Below are positions 1 to 8,734 of a DNA stretch of 64,000 nucleotides, in pieces; within the stretch, counting starts at the first letter, position 1; each line of letters starts with the position of its first letter. Both the position numbers and the translations under genes were made by a program. This stretch comes from Alphaproteobacteria bacterium (lineage in GTDB: Bacteria; Pseudomonadota; Alphaproteobacteria; Rhodobacterales; Rhodobacteraceae): assembly GCA_030431485.1 (NCBI GenBank), contig JAUIIR010000002.1, positions 62,001 to 126,000 of the forward strand, written 5' to 3'. The notes below the pieces were generated by a model. The model saw only the letters and a list, made by a program, of their open reading frames with translations. It was not told where the DNA came from and did no database searches.

Positions 1-393
1 ATCTTTGCCGCCGCCATTGATAGCCAGAAAGCCAGCTATCGTGTCGATTTCCGCATGGACATGAACGTGGCCATCACACCGACGACGCTGGCCCCTGAAA
101 CCGAGGCCAGCATCCGCAAACTGATGAGCGCGCTAGGCCTCACGTATGGAGCCCTCGACTTCCGGCGTCGCCCGAATGGCGAAGAGGTGTTCCTCGAAAT
201 CAACCCGGCAGGCCAATGGCTATTCGTAGAAGACCAGACCGGCCAACCGATCAGTAAAGCCGTGGCGGATTGCCTGATCGACCGGGCCAGAACGGGCACT
301 ATCCCAAAACGAACGCATCCTTTGATGGACACCGTTCTGGCAACGAACGCTCCTTCTCTGGTCAGATCAGACCAGACCGTCGCCGCGAGATGA
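1..393 (+). CDS. C-terminal part of an ATP-grasp protein (MvdC/MvdD/RimK-like, peptide maturase type), truncated at window start
   Basis: Open frame runs from base 1; motif YGALDFRRRPNGEEVFLEINPAGQWLFVEDQTGQPI is typical of the ATP-grasp metal-binding end of graspetide-type ligases. Confidence 0.7.
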   Translation: MFAAAIDSQKASYRVDFRMDMNVAITPTTLAPETEASIRKLMSALGLTYGALDFRRRPNGEEVFLEINPAGQWLFVEDQTGQPISKAVADCLIDRARTGTIPKRTHPLMDTVLATNAPSLVRSDQTVAAR

Positions 394-1237
394 CAACCAG
401 CATCAGAATGGTGACAAGATACGGCAGGCTCGACAGCATTTGCGATGGCAGACCCACGCCCATCGCCTGGGCTGTCAGCTCGCCCAAGGACAGGATACCG
501 AAGAGCAGCGCGCCGAACGCAACCCGTCCAGTCTGCCACGTGCCAAACACCACCAGCGCAAGCGCGATCCAGCCCCGCCCGGCGATCATACCGTCGGCCC
601 AAAGTGGCGTGTAGACGGTTGAGGCATAGGCCCCCGCCAGCCCGCACATCGCTCCGCCGAACGCCACGGCGCAGAGCCGGATCAGAACGACCGGGTAGCC
701 GATGGACCTTGCCGCATCCGCGTTTTCGCCGACCGCCGCAATGATGAGGCCCAGCTTTGTCCGGTTCAGCACCCACCACAGCACAATGGTGCCAAGGACC
801 GCCAGCCAGACCACAATGTCCTGCGTCAGCAGCGTCGGCCCTATCAGCGGGATGTCGGATAGAATGGGAATGTCGATTTTGGGCAATCCGCTGATGGTCC
901 GGCTTTCGTACGACTTCCCGAAGAGTGCGGACAGTCCAAGCCCCAGCACCCCGATTGCGAGCCCAGCCGCAACCTCGTTGGCCTTCACACCGATTACCAG
1001 GATCGCAAAGAGCATTGCGACAACCGTGCTGATCAGCGCTGCAGCCGCAAAACCCAGCATATGGGAACCCGTATGGAAGACGCAGATGAACGCTATCGCC
1101 GCCCCGATGGCCATCATGCCTTCAAGTCCAAGGTTCAGAAGCCCTGTCTTTTCCACAACCATCTCACCTAATGCCGCCAACAGAAGCGGCAGGGAGGCGG
1201 CGAGCGTGCCCGCAAGCAGAAACTCCAGCCCGCTCAT
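362..1237 (-). CDS. ABC transporter permease, BMP/nucleoside-purine family (YufQ-like)
   Basis: 291 aa hydrophobic protein, GLLNLGLEGMMAIGA motif; operon with second permease, ATPase and BMP lipoprotein. Confidence 0.9.
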   Translation of the reverse strand: MSGLEFLLAGTLAASLPLLLAALGEMVVEKTGLLNLGLEGMMAIGAAIAFICVFHTGSHMLGFAAAALISTVVAMLFAILVIGVKANEVAAGLAIGVLGLGLSALFGKSYESRTISGLPKIDIPILSDIPLIGPTLLTQDIVVWLAVLGTIVLWWVLNRTKLGLIIAAVGENADAARSIGYPVVLIRLCAVAFGGAMCGLAGAYASTVYTPLWADGMIAGRGWIALALVVFGTWQTGRVAFGALLFGILSLGELTAQAMGVGLPSQMLSSLPYLVTILMLVVISRRRSGLI

Positions 1238-2304
1238 GCCGGCACCTTGCGGTCAAATTCGATGCGGAACCGGATCAGGGTAAAGGTCAGCAGGTAGAAG
1301 AACAAAAGCAGCCCTTGAAAGACCTCGACTGCCGCGACCGGAAGCCCAGCGGACACGGTGGCACTGTCGCCGCCGATATAGATCACCGAAATCAGAAAGC
1401 TCGACGCGATGATCCCGAGCGGGTTCAGCCCGCCAACATAAGCGACGATGATCGCCGCATAGCCGTAGCCGGACGTTACAGAACGCTGGAGCTGACCAAG
1501 CGGCCCGGCAACTTCGCTCGCCCCGGCGATGCCTGCGGCCAAACCGCCCAAGCCAAGACCCAGCCACACCATTCGAGGGGCAGAAAACCCGGCATAAAGC
1601 GCCGCACGCGGCGCAAGGCCCGCCGTGCGCAACTGATAACCCCGAAAGTGATGCTGCATCATCAGGTAGGCAAAGACGCTCGCCAGAAGTGCGAAGATCA
1701 GCGAAATGTTTGTGCGCGTCCCGTCGAACAGGATCGGCAGCAGCGCATTGTCGGGGAACATCACCGTCTGCGGGAAATTGAACCCGCGCGGGTCTTTCCA
1801 CGGACCGAGCAGCAGGTAGTTCAGGATCTGCACTGCAATCAGCGCCATCATCAGCGTGACAAGGATCTCGGAGGCACCAAAGCGCGTGCGCAAGGCCGCA
1901 GCGATCAGCGCATAGACAGTGCCGCCCAAAGCGCCGAACGCGATCATCGCGGGCAGCATCATCGGGAAATCGCCATCCGGGAAATAGACCGGCAGTGCAG
2001 ACGCGCACAGCGCGCCAACGATGAACTGCCCCTCTGCCCCGATGTTGAACACGTTGGCGCGGAACCCAATGGCCAGACCCTGCGCAATCAAAAGCAGCGG
2101 CGCCATCTTCAGCAGGACTTCGGAAAAGCTGTACCAACTCAGGAACGGCTTTAGCAGCAGCGCGTGCAACGCTGCACCCGCGTCTTTGCCCAGCGCAGCA
2201 AATAGGATGAGGCTCGCCAAGCAGGCTAGAGCGAGCGCCAACACGGGTGCTGTGAACATCGCAAGGCGCGAGGCGGAGTCGCGGCGGATCAGTCGGAGTT
2301 TCAC
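1234..2304 (-). CDS. ABC transporter permease, BMP/nucleoside-purine family (YufP-like)
   Basis: 356 aa hydrophobic protein, NVFNIGAEGQFIVGA motif; 4-bp overlap with neighbour. Confidence 0.9.
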   Translation of the reverse strand: MKLRLIRRDSASRLAMFTAPVLALALACLASLILFAALGKDAGAALHALLLKPFLSWYSFSEVLLKMAPLLLIAQGLAIGFRANVFNIGAEGQFIVGALCASALPVYFPDGDFPMMLPAMIAFGALGGTVYALIAAALRTRFGASEILVTLMMALIAVQILNYLLLGPWKDPRGFNFPQTVMFPDNALLPILFDGTRTNISLIFALLASVFAYLMMQHHFRGYQLRTAGLAPRAALYAGFSAPRMVWLGLGLGGLAAGIAGASEVAGPLGQLQRSVTSGYGYAAIIVAYVGGLNPLGIIASSFLISVIYIGGDSATVSAGLPVAAVEVFQGLLLFFYLLTFTLIRFRIEFDRKVPA

Positions 2305-3800
2305 GTCGCAGCCCCAATCATGTAGCGTCCGATTTCCTGAGGGCTTGTCTCTGCCGCGTCCAGGGCGGGCGACAGATGCCCTTTATGAAGCACATGGAGC
2401 TTGCTGCACATCTCGAACAACTCGTCCATTTCCTCGGAAATCACCAGGATCGCACAGCCTTGATCGCGCATGTCGAGCAGACGCCTGCGAATGGCCGTCG
2501 CGGCCCCGATATCGACACCCCAAGTGGGTTGCGACACCAGCATCACGTCCGGGTTCAGCATGATCTCGCGGCCCAGAATGAATTTCTGCAGATTGCCACC
2601 TGACATCGCGCCCGCCTCGGCATCGGGTCCAGGGGTGCGCACGTCAAAGGCCTCGATACACTCACGTGTAAAGGCGCGCTCCACACCGCGTCGGATGAAC
2701 CCGCGCGACAGCATGCTGCGGCTGTGGGCGGTCAGCAGGCTGTTGTCGGCCAGTGACATTTCGGGCACCGCACCGCGTCCCAGCCGTTCCTCGGGCACAA
2801 AGGCAAAGCCCAGCTTCCGCCGCGCCATCGGGCCTAGATGCCCGACCTTTTTACCCATGATTTCGATCATCCCGGGTTCCTGCGCGCGGGTCTCGCCGGA
2901 AATCAGCGCCGCCAATTCTTGTTGCCCGTTGCCGGAAATCCCCGCGATGCCGACGATCTCACCGCTGCGCAGTTTGAGGTCGATGCCCTCCAGCGACGTC
3001 CCAAACCGGCTGGCGCGTGGGTGACTGAGTGCATTCAGACGCAGCCGCTCATCCCCTGGGTGTTGCGGCGCTGCATGAGCGACGTTGGGCATCTCGCGCC
3101 CGATCATCAACTGCGCCAGGGACCGCGCATCGTGCTCGCGTGGATCGACGCGGCCCGTCACCTCTCCGCCGCGCAGAACGCTCGCGGTGTCACACAGCTC
3201 GCGGATCTCATCCAGCTTGTGCGAAATGAACAAGATCGCCATCCCATCGGCCTGCAATTTGCGCAGGGTCTCGAACAGGCGGCGCACGCTTTGCGGCGGC
3301 AGGACCGAGGTCGGCTCATCCAGAATGAGAAGCTTTGGATTGAGCAGCAGGCACCGGATGATTTCCACCCGCTGGCGTTCGCCCACCGACAGCCGATGCA
3401 CCATCGCGTGTGGATCGACGGATAGGCCGAACTGGTCGCCCAGATCAGCGATCTTCTGCGCCAATTCCGCTGTTTTGCCGGGGATCATCAGAGACACGTT
3501 CTGCACGACACTCAGCGTCTCGAAAAGCGAGAAATGCTGGAACACCATCCCGATGCCCAGCGCCTGCGCGTCGGAGGGTCGGGCAAGATGCACCTCTTGC
3601 CCATTCCAGTAGATATGGCCCACATCCGGCTGTTCGACACCGTAGATGAGCTTCATCAGGGTGGATTTCCCAGCCCCGTTTTCACCCAGCACGGCGTGGA
3701 TCGACCCCGAATGAACCTCAAGGTCGATCTCATGATTGGCCTGAACGGTGCCGTAGCGCTTGGAGACCTTCGAAAGCCTCAGAAGCGCATGCTGGCTCAC
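2301..3800 (-). CDS. ABC transporter ATP-binding protein with two ATPase domains (YufO-like); probable GTG start at 3800
   Basis: Walker A GENGAGKST, signature LSVGERQRVEI, second domain MSGGNLQKFILGRE. Confidence 0.9.
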   Translation of the reverse strand: MSQHALLRLSKVSKRYGTVQANHEIDLEVHSGSIHAVLGENGAGKSTLMKLIYGVEQPDVGHIYWNGQEVHLARPSDAQALGIGMVFQHFSLFETLSVVQNVSLMIPGKTAELAQKIADLGDQFGLSVDPHAMVHRLSVGERQRVEIIRCLLLNPKLLILDEPTSVLPPQSVRRLFETLRKLQADGMAILFISHKLDEIRELCDTASVLRGGEVTGRVDPREHDARSLAQLMIGREMPNVAHAAPQHPGDERLRLNALSHPRASRFGTSLEGIDLKLRSGEIVGIAGISGNGQQELAALISGETRAQEPGMIEIMGKKVGHLGPMARRKLGFAFVPEERLGRGAVPEMSLADNSLLTAHSRSMLSRGFIRRGVERAFTRECIEAFDVRTPGPDAEAGAMSGGNLQKFILGREIMLNPDVMLVSQPTWGVDIGAATAIRRRLLDMRDQGCAILVISEEMDELFEMCSKLHVLHKGHLSPALDAAETSPQEIGRYMIGAAT

Positions 3801-4891
3801 GACGGCAGCGGCGTGGTCACGCCCGCAACATGCCAATCCATGCCGATGATTTCCGCATCGGTCATCGCCACACCATCTGCCACGCGCTCGGTACCCGATT
3901 GATCGGTGAGCGGCCCTTTGAAGACCACGAAGTCACCCGCTTCGATCTCGGCTTCCTTGGCTTTGATCTGCTCGATCATGTCCGCCGGTATGTCTGGGTT
4001 CCAGTCGGCGGTAAAGACCACATCATCTTCCATGCCCAGCCAGTAATTTGCGCCCGGGAATTTGCCAGCCACGTGACCATCTACCAGACGCTTGAAATGC
4101 GGACCCCAATCGGTGCCGACGACCCCAAGATATTTGCTCGGCGCGTATTTCTTCATCGACGAGTTGAGGTTATAGGCATAGACCCCCGCTTCTTCCGCAA
4201 CTGCGATCACCGACGGCGTGTCCTGCGCGTTCGAGAAGAGCACGTCCACATCCTGTGAAATCAGCGCCTTGGCGGCCTCCTGTTCCGAGGCAGGATCAAA
4301 CCAGCTGTTCACCCAAACGACGCTCATCGTGATTTCGGGGTCGACCGACAGCGCCCCCAGCATGAAGGCATTGATCGAGGTGATCAGTTCCGGGATTGCA
4401 AATGCCCCAACGCAGCCGATCTTCTTGGTCTTGGTCAGCGACGCAGCGGCCATGCCCATCAGGTAGGTGCCTTGCCAGTATTTCGCGGTGAAGGGCGCGA
4501 AGTTCGGCTCGACCATGAAGCCCGAGGCGTGGATGATCGACACATCGCGGTTGCGTTTGGCGATCTGGATACCGCCATTCTGATATCCGAAGGAGCCGAG
4601 CAAAAGAACCTCGTTGCCTTCGGAAACGAGCCCGTTGGCAATACGGTCTGCATCCGGGCCTTCCATGATGTTTTCCAGCACCGTCAACTCCAGCTTGTCG
4701 CCATAGGCTTCCTTCACGGTGTTCACACCTTCCATCAGCGTGTGCGACCAGCCCACATCGGCAACCGGCGACGGCAGCACGACGCCCATCTTCAGAACAT
4801 CCTGAGCATAGGCCCGCATCGGCAGCGCAAGTGCGGTAGTGGCGGCCAGAGTGCCTTTGAGAAAGCTTCTTCTCTCGAGTGTGTCAGACAT
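3797..4891 (-). CDS. BMP family ABC transporter substrate-binding protein
   Basis: MSDTLERRSFLKGTLAATTALALPMRAYA signal peptide followed by BMP/Med-like domain; ORF track start trimmed to MSDTLERRSF. Confidence 0.88.
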   Translation of the reverse strand: MSDTLERRSFLKGTLAATTALALPMRAYAQDVLKMGVVLPSPVADVGWSHTLMEGVNTVKEAYGDKLELTVLENIMEGPDADRIANGLVSEGNEVLLLGSFGYQNGGIQIAKRNRDVSIIHASGFMVEPNFAPFTAKYWQGTYLMGMAAASLTKTKKIGCVGAFAIPELITSINAFMLGALSVDPEITMSVVWVNSWFDPASEQEAAKALISQDVDVLFSNAQDTPSVIAVAEEAGVYAYNLNSSMKKYAPSKYLGVVGTDWGPHFKRLVDGHVAGKFPGANYWLGMEDDVVFTADWNPDIPADMIEQIKAKEAEIEAGDFVVFKGPLTDQSGTERVADGVAMTDAEIIGMDWHVAGVTTPLPS

Positions 4892-6281
4892 TATTTTCCC
4901 CGTTGGTTGTGTTTGGCAGTATTGTGTGAAGTGTCTCTTCGGCGGCCGCGAACAGCACGCCTTCATCGATCCCCGGAAACTCGCCTTTGTGCCAGACGAT
5001 GCGGCCGTTGATCATGGTCAGGTCCGTGGGTGAGCCGACGCCGACCTTGGCCAAAAGGCTGATCGGATCATGGCGTGTGCCCACGAAATCAAGCTTGCGG
5101 GTGTCGATGGCAAACAGATCCGCCGCCATGCCGGACCGCAATGCGCCAATGTCGGAGCGACCGAGCAGAGAGGCCCCGCCTTCGGTCGCATAGTGCAGGA
5201 ACCGGCCCGGAACCGGCACGCCATCTTCGCGGCTGGAGGCGACAAGGCATTGCAGCATGTAGCCGGAATGAATGCAGTGCATCAGGTTCGAATTGTCGTT
5301 CGATGCCGCCCCGTCACAGCCAAGCCCAACCCGCACACCCAGCGCATCCATCGCCGGGATGTCGGTAACCTCGGCTCCGACCAGATAGACCGGTTCCGGA
5401 CAATGCGACACGCCGGTGCCCGATACGGCAAGCTTGCCCAGTTCATCGCGGGTCAGTTCCCAGCCATGCGCATAGAACACGTCCGGCCCGGCAAATCCGA
5501 TCTCTTCACAGTAATCGACTGTACGCTTTCCGTGCACCTGCTCGATCACCGGGCTCTCACCCTCGCCAACATGGCTGTGCAGGATCACACCATTGGCGCG
5601 TGCCAAGGCCACGGACTGTTCGAATGTTTCGCGGTAACAGTTGACCGGTTGACAAGGGGCAACCGCGACCTGACGCATTGAGAACGGCCTCGGATCGTGG
5701 AACGTGTCGATGGCGTGTTCGCAAGCCGCAATAAACTCGTCTGTGGTTTCCAACATCTCATCCGGGATCGTGCTGCCCTCGGACTTGGGCAGCGTGTTGC
5801 CCCCGCGACCCGCGTGAAACCGCACGCCCAGAAGCTCAGCCGCCTCGAACTGCCGGTCGATGATGTGCGATCCGGCATGCCGCGGGAAGCAGTACTGGTG
5901 GTCAAACGCGGTGGTGCAGCCGTGTTTGATGAGCTCGGCCATGGCGACAACTGAACTGTGATAAAAACAGTCCTCGGTCAGCCGCGAGAAAATGGGGTAG
6001 ATGCGATCGAGCCATTCGATCACCGAATAGCGCGTCCAATCGAGATCGGCCCTATTGCGAACAAAACACTGGAAGAAATGGTGATGCGTGTTGACCAGTC
6101 CCGGATATACGAAATGACCTGCGGCGTTGATTGCCTCCGTCCCGTGTGGCGCCAGACGAGACAGGTCTGGTGCAATCGCGGTGACGACGCCGTTCTCACA
6201 AAGGATATCGTGGTGCCACAGCACCGGATCGCTGGCGGAGGTTACAATCGCCTCGCAGTTCTTGAGAAGGATCGCGGTCAT
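4884..6281 (-). CDS. Amidohydrolase, 8-oxoguanine deaminase / guanine deaminase-like
   Basis: NTHHHFFQCF metal motif, HSHVGEGESP, GLGCDGAASNDNSNLM; 465 aa. Confidence 0.85.
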   Translation of the reverse strand: MTAILLKNCEAIVTSASDPVLWHHDILCENGVVTAIAPDLSRLAPHGTEAINAAGHFVYPGLVNTHHHFFQCFVRNRADLDWTRYSVIEWLDRIYPIFSRLTEDCFYHSSVVAMAELIKHGCTTAFDHQYCFPRHAGSHIIDRQFEAAELLGVRFHAGRGGNTLPKSEGSTIPDEMLETTDEFIAACEHAIDTFHDPRPFSMRQVAVAPCQPVNCYRETFEQSVALARANGVILHSHVGEGESPVIEQVHGKRTVDYCEEIGFAGPDVFYAHGWELTRDELGKLAVSGTGVSHCPEPVYLVGAEVTDIPAMDALGVRVGLGCDGAASNDNSNLMHCIHSGYMLQCLVASSREDGVPVPGRFLHYATEGGASLLGRSDIGALRSGMAADLFAIDTRKLDFVGTRHDPISLLAKVGVGSPTDLTMINGRIVWHKGEFPGIDEGVLFAAAEETLHTILPNTTNGENNV

Positions 6282-6892
6282 GCGGGGTGCGCCAGTTCAT
6301 GCAAACGGTGGATGCCCGGCATTTCGATGAAACCGGGGAGTGATCTGATTGCCCGCATCCAAAGGCGTACAGATGGATACGGATCAAGACTGACACCGCC
6401 ATCCGGGGCCAGCGCGGTGTTGGGAAAGCAGGCAATGTCGGCAATTGTCGGTGTCTTGCCCGTCAGGAAGATCAAGCCGTCGAAGCGCTGTTCCGTCAGG
6501 TGCGCCTCAAGCCGGCGCAGCGCTGTCACGCCTGCCGCGCGGGTTTTGTCGATGTCGGCCGCGTAGCCGATCACGTCATGCAATCGCGCGAGGCCAACGC
6601 TGTCGTTCAGGTCGGACGCGAAGGCCAGCCACGTGTCATCATCAGTACTTCGCCACTCCGGATGCTCCGACGTCAGGTGCCTCAGAATGTCCGCGCTGTC
6701 TGCCAGGACCGTATCACCATCCGTAAGAACTGGCAGTGTGCCTTTCGGGTTCAGTGCCAGCATCTCGGGTGACTTGTGTTCGCGGCCAGGGTGAAAGTTC
6801 ACCGCGCGTAGAGTCAGCGACTGACCCAGCAGAGCTGCCATCAGACGGACCTTGTAGCAACTGGCGCTCAGGACATAGTCGTAAAGGATCAT
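6278..6892 (-). CDS. Glutathione S-transferase family protein
   Basis: N-terminal SASCYKVRLMAALLG...NPKGTLPVLTDGDTVLADSADILRHL thioredoxin-like GST domain. Confidence 0.85.
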   Translation of the reverse strand: MILYDYVLSASCYKVRLMAALLGQSLTLRAVNFHPGREHKSPEMLALNPKGTLPVLTDGDTVLADSADILRHLTSEHPEWRSTDDDTWLAFASDLNDSVGLARLHDVIGYAADIDKTRAAGVTALRRLEAHLTEQRFDGLIFLTGKTPTIADIACFPNTALAPDGGVSLDPYPSVRLWMRAIRSLPGFIEMPGIHRLHELAHPA

Positions 6893-7725
6893 GCCGCCAC
6901 CAACTTTGCGCCGTAGGTGTAGCCGATCTTCTTAAGCCAGCGGCGATAGGCGACCGAGGTCATGTCGGCCTGTGTCGGCACCTCCATCCCCGGATCGAGC
7001 GGCAGTTTGCGCGGCAGTTGGTTTTCAAGGATCGAGCGGTCCTGCATGAAGATCAGTTGCTGAAAGCTGACCATCTCGGACATCGTTGAGTCGTCGTCGT
7101 AAAGCGCCATCCAAGGCCACACCTCGCACCATTCGTCGGTCAAGGGCTGCACGAAAAGCGTGATAATGTCCCATTCACCAGGACGTGGAGGACATGTCTT
7201 GTAGAGCACCGAACAGGTCGGCGCGGGCACGCGGTACATGTATTCGGTGGTGATCCCGCCCGCGGCGGACTTGGCGGCCTGAGGCTGGTAGAACTTTACC
7301 TTGGTCGCCCAGACCTCGTCCACCTCTTCTCGGATTTTGACGTCGTAGCGATCTACCTCGGTGTGCGGCTCTGCGCCCAGAATGTCGGTGTGCACAAACG
7401 GGAAATGCGCGATGTCGAGGAAGTTCTCGACCGCGCGCAGCGGCGAGCATTTGACTTTGACCGATCCGACATCCACCAGGCGGCGACCGGGACTGTCCGC
7501 TTCGGGAATGGTAAAAAGATCACGGTTGGGCTGACCGGGGCTGGTCCAAAGGTGGCCGAACCGTTCTACAGTCGGCAGTGGCGTGCCCTGCGCATTTTTG
7601 ACCCAACACGCCCCTCCGTCGCGGCCCAGCGAAATTTTTTTACCAAGCAGTAAAGTCTCGCGCGGCGCGTCTATCCCCGAAATCATCGCAACGGGATACC
7701 AATGATTGTCGATGGCCGCGCTCAT
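6889..7725 (-). CDS. Rieske-type oxygenase catalytic (alpha) subunit lacking a Rieske [2Fe-2S] domain
   Basis: Mononuclear iron motif AVENFLDIAHFPFVH present; no CxH...CxxH Rieske motif in the 278 aa. Confidence 0.8.
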   Translation of the reverse strand: MSAAIDNHWYPVAMISGIDAPRETLLLGKKISLGRDGGACWVKNAQGTPLPTVERFGHLWTSPGQPNRDLFTIPEADSPGRRLVDVGSVKVKCSPLRAVENFLDIAHFPFVHTDILGAEPHTEVDRYDVKIREEVDEVWATKVKFYQPQAAKSAAGGITTEYMYRVPAPTCSVLYKTCPPRPGEWDIITLFVQPLTDEWCEVWPWMALYDDDSTMSEMVSFQQLIFMQDRSILENQLPRKLPLDPGMEVPTQADMTSVAYRRWLKKIGYTYGAKLVAA

Positions 7726-8396
7726 GCTGGCACCCCCTCAAGCGTTGTGCGCAGCTCCTCGACCCAGCGCGATACGGCCTTGGGATCCGCATCCGGCGTA
7801 GCGAGGACATGGAGAATGCAAGAGGTATCCGTACACGGCTGTACGGCTAGTAGAGTGTCATAGTCCGACACCACGGCGATTGTGGTAAATCCGGCCGTTC
7901 CGAAATGCGCAGCAACATCCTTTGCAGACAGAGAAACCGGAACCGACCGGATTGGCACCCGCGCGCCCAGCGCTGGCAGCGGATCGTTGCCCGAGTTCAG
8001 CGAAACCCAAATCACTCCGCCGTCTTCGACACAGGTGTAGGTCGGAACGCAGATCGTATCCGGTGGCGTCAGCTTGGGGTGGGCCGGGATATAGTCACAG
8101 GACCCGGTCTCGTTATACTGCCAGCCATGATAGATGCAGGCGAGCGTCTCGCCCCGGACGAACCCATGTGACAAGCGCATGCCCCGATGCGGACAGCGAT
8201 CGGACCACGCATGGTAGCGACCCGAGGGCGTACACCAGATTGCCATTTCCGTGTCTTCAATGCGGCTTGGGATCACCACACCCGGGGGCACATCCTGCGC
8301 CAAGCCAACAGCAATCCAGTCCATAGGTTCTCCGTCAAAGTCGGGGAAGGTTAGACGGACCGAACTTGTGCAATCAATAAGCCGACGCGACGACAT
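7722..8396 (-). CDS. Stand-alone Rieske [2Fe-2S] protein
   Basis: Rieske motif CPHRGMRLSHGFVRGETLACIYHGW; start uncertain (8423, 8396 or 8324). Confidence 0.8.
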   Translation of the reverse strand: MSSRRLIDCTSSVRLTFPDFDGEPMDWIAVGLAQDVPPGVVIPSRIEDTEMAIWCTPSGRYHAWSDRCPHRGMRLSHGFVRGETLACIYHGWQYNETGSCDYIPAHPKLTPPDTICVPTYTCVEDGGVIWVSLNSGNDPLPALGARVPIRSVPVSLSAKDVAAHFGTAGFTTIAVVSDYDTLLAVQPCTDTSCILHVLATPDADPKAVSRWVEELRTTLEGVPA

Positions 8397-8462
8397 CGCC
8401 GGGAACCGGTGATTTTTGCACATTTATTGCACTAAGCGATGAAATTGTGATCACCGGTTCTG

Positions 8463-8714
8463 TCAGGCGCACGTGGTGGTTGTGATGGTCATGGTCTCAA
8501 TGAGCACGCTTTCCGGCCCAAGACTCACCCCAAGAGCCAAAGCCTGAAGCATTTCCTCGGCACCGACTGCCGTCACTTCCAGACCAGATGGCACCTGTTC
8601 CGTCGTCACATGATCAAGACCCAGTTTGTGGGCATGACGGGAAATCCAATCTGGAAAGTCGGGACTTTGCACGTGGCCGGTCAAATGTATGCGTGCAGAC
8701 ATTTTATCAGACAT
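8463..8714 (-). CDS. Acylphosphatase-like protein, apparently without canonical active-site residues
   Basis: MSARIHLTGHVQSPDFPDWISRHAHKLGLDHVTTEQVPSGLEVTAVG follows acylphosphatase layout. Confidence 0.6.
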   Translation of the reverse strand: MSDKMSARIHLTGHVQSPDFPDWISRHAHKLGLDHVTTEQVPSGLEVTAVGAEEMLQALALGVSLGPESVLIETMTITTTTCA

Positions 8715-8734
8715 TCGGATCGCCTTCGGGCCCT

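Noticed and set aside
1171-2154. 327-aa plus-strand ORF
   Set aside because: Antisense to a clear ABC permease; Arg/Gln-rich composition typical of antisense frames in high-GC coding DNA.
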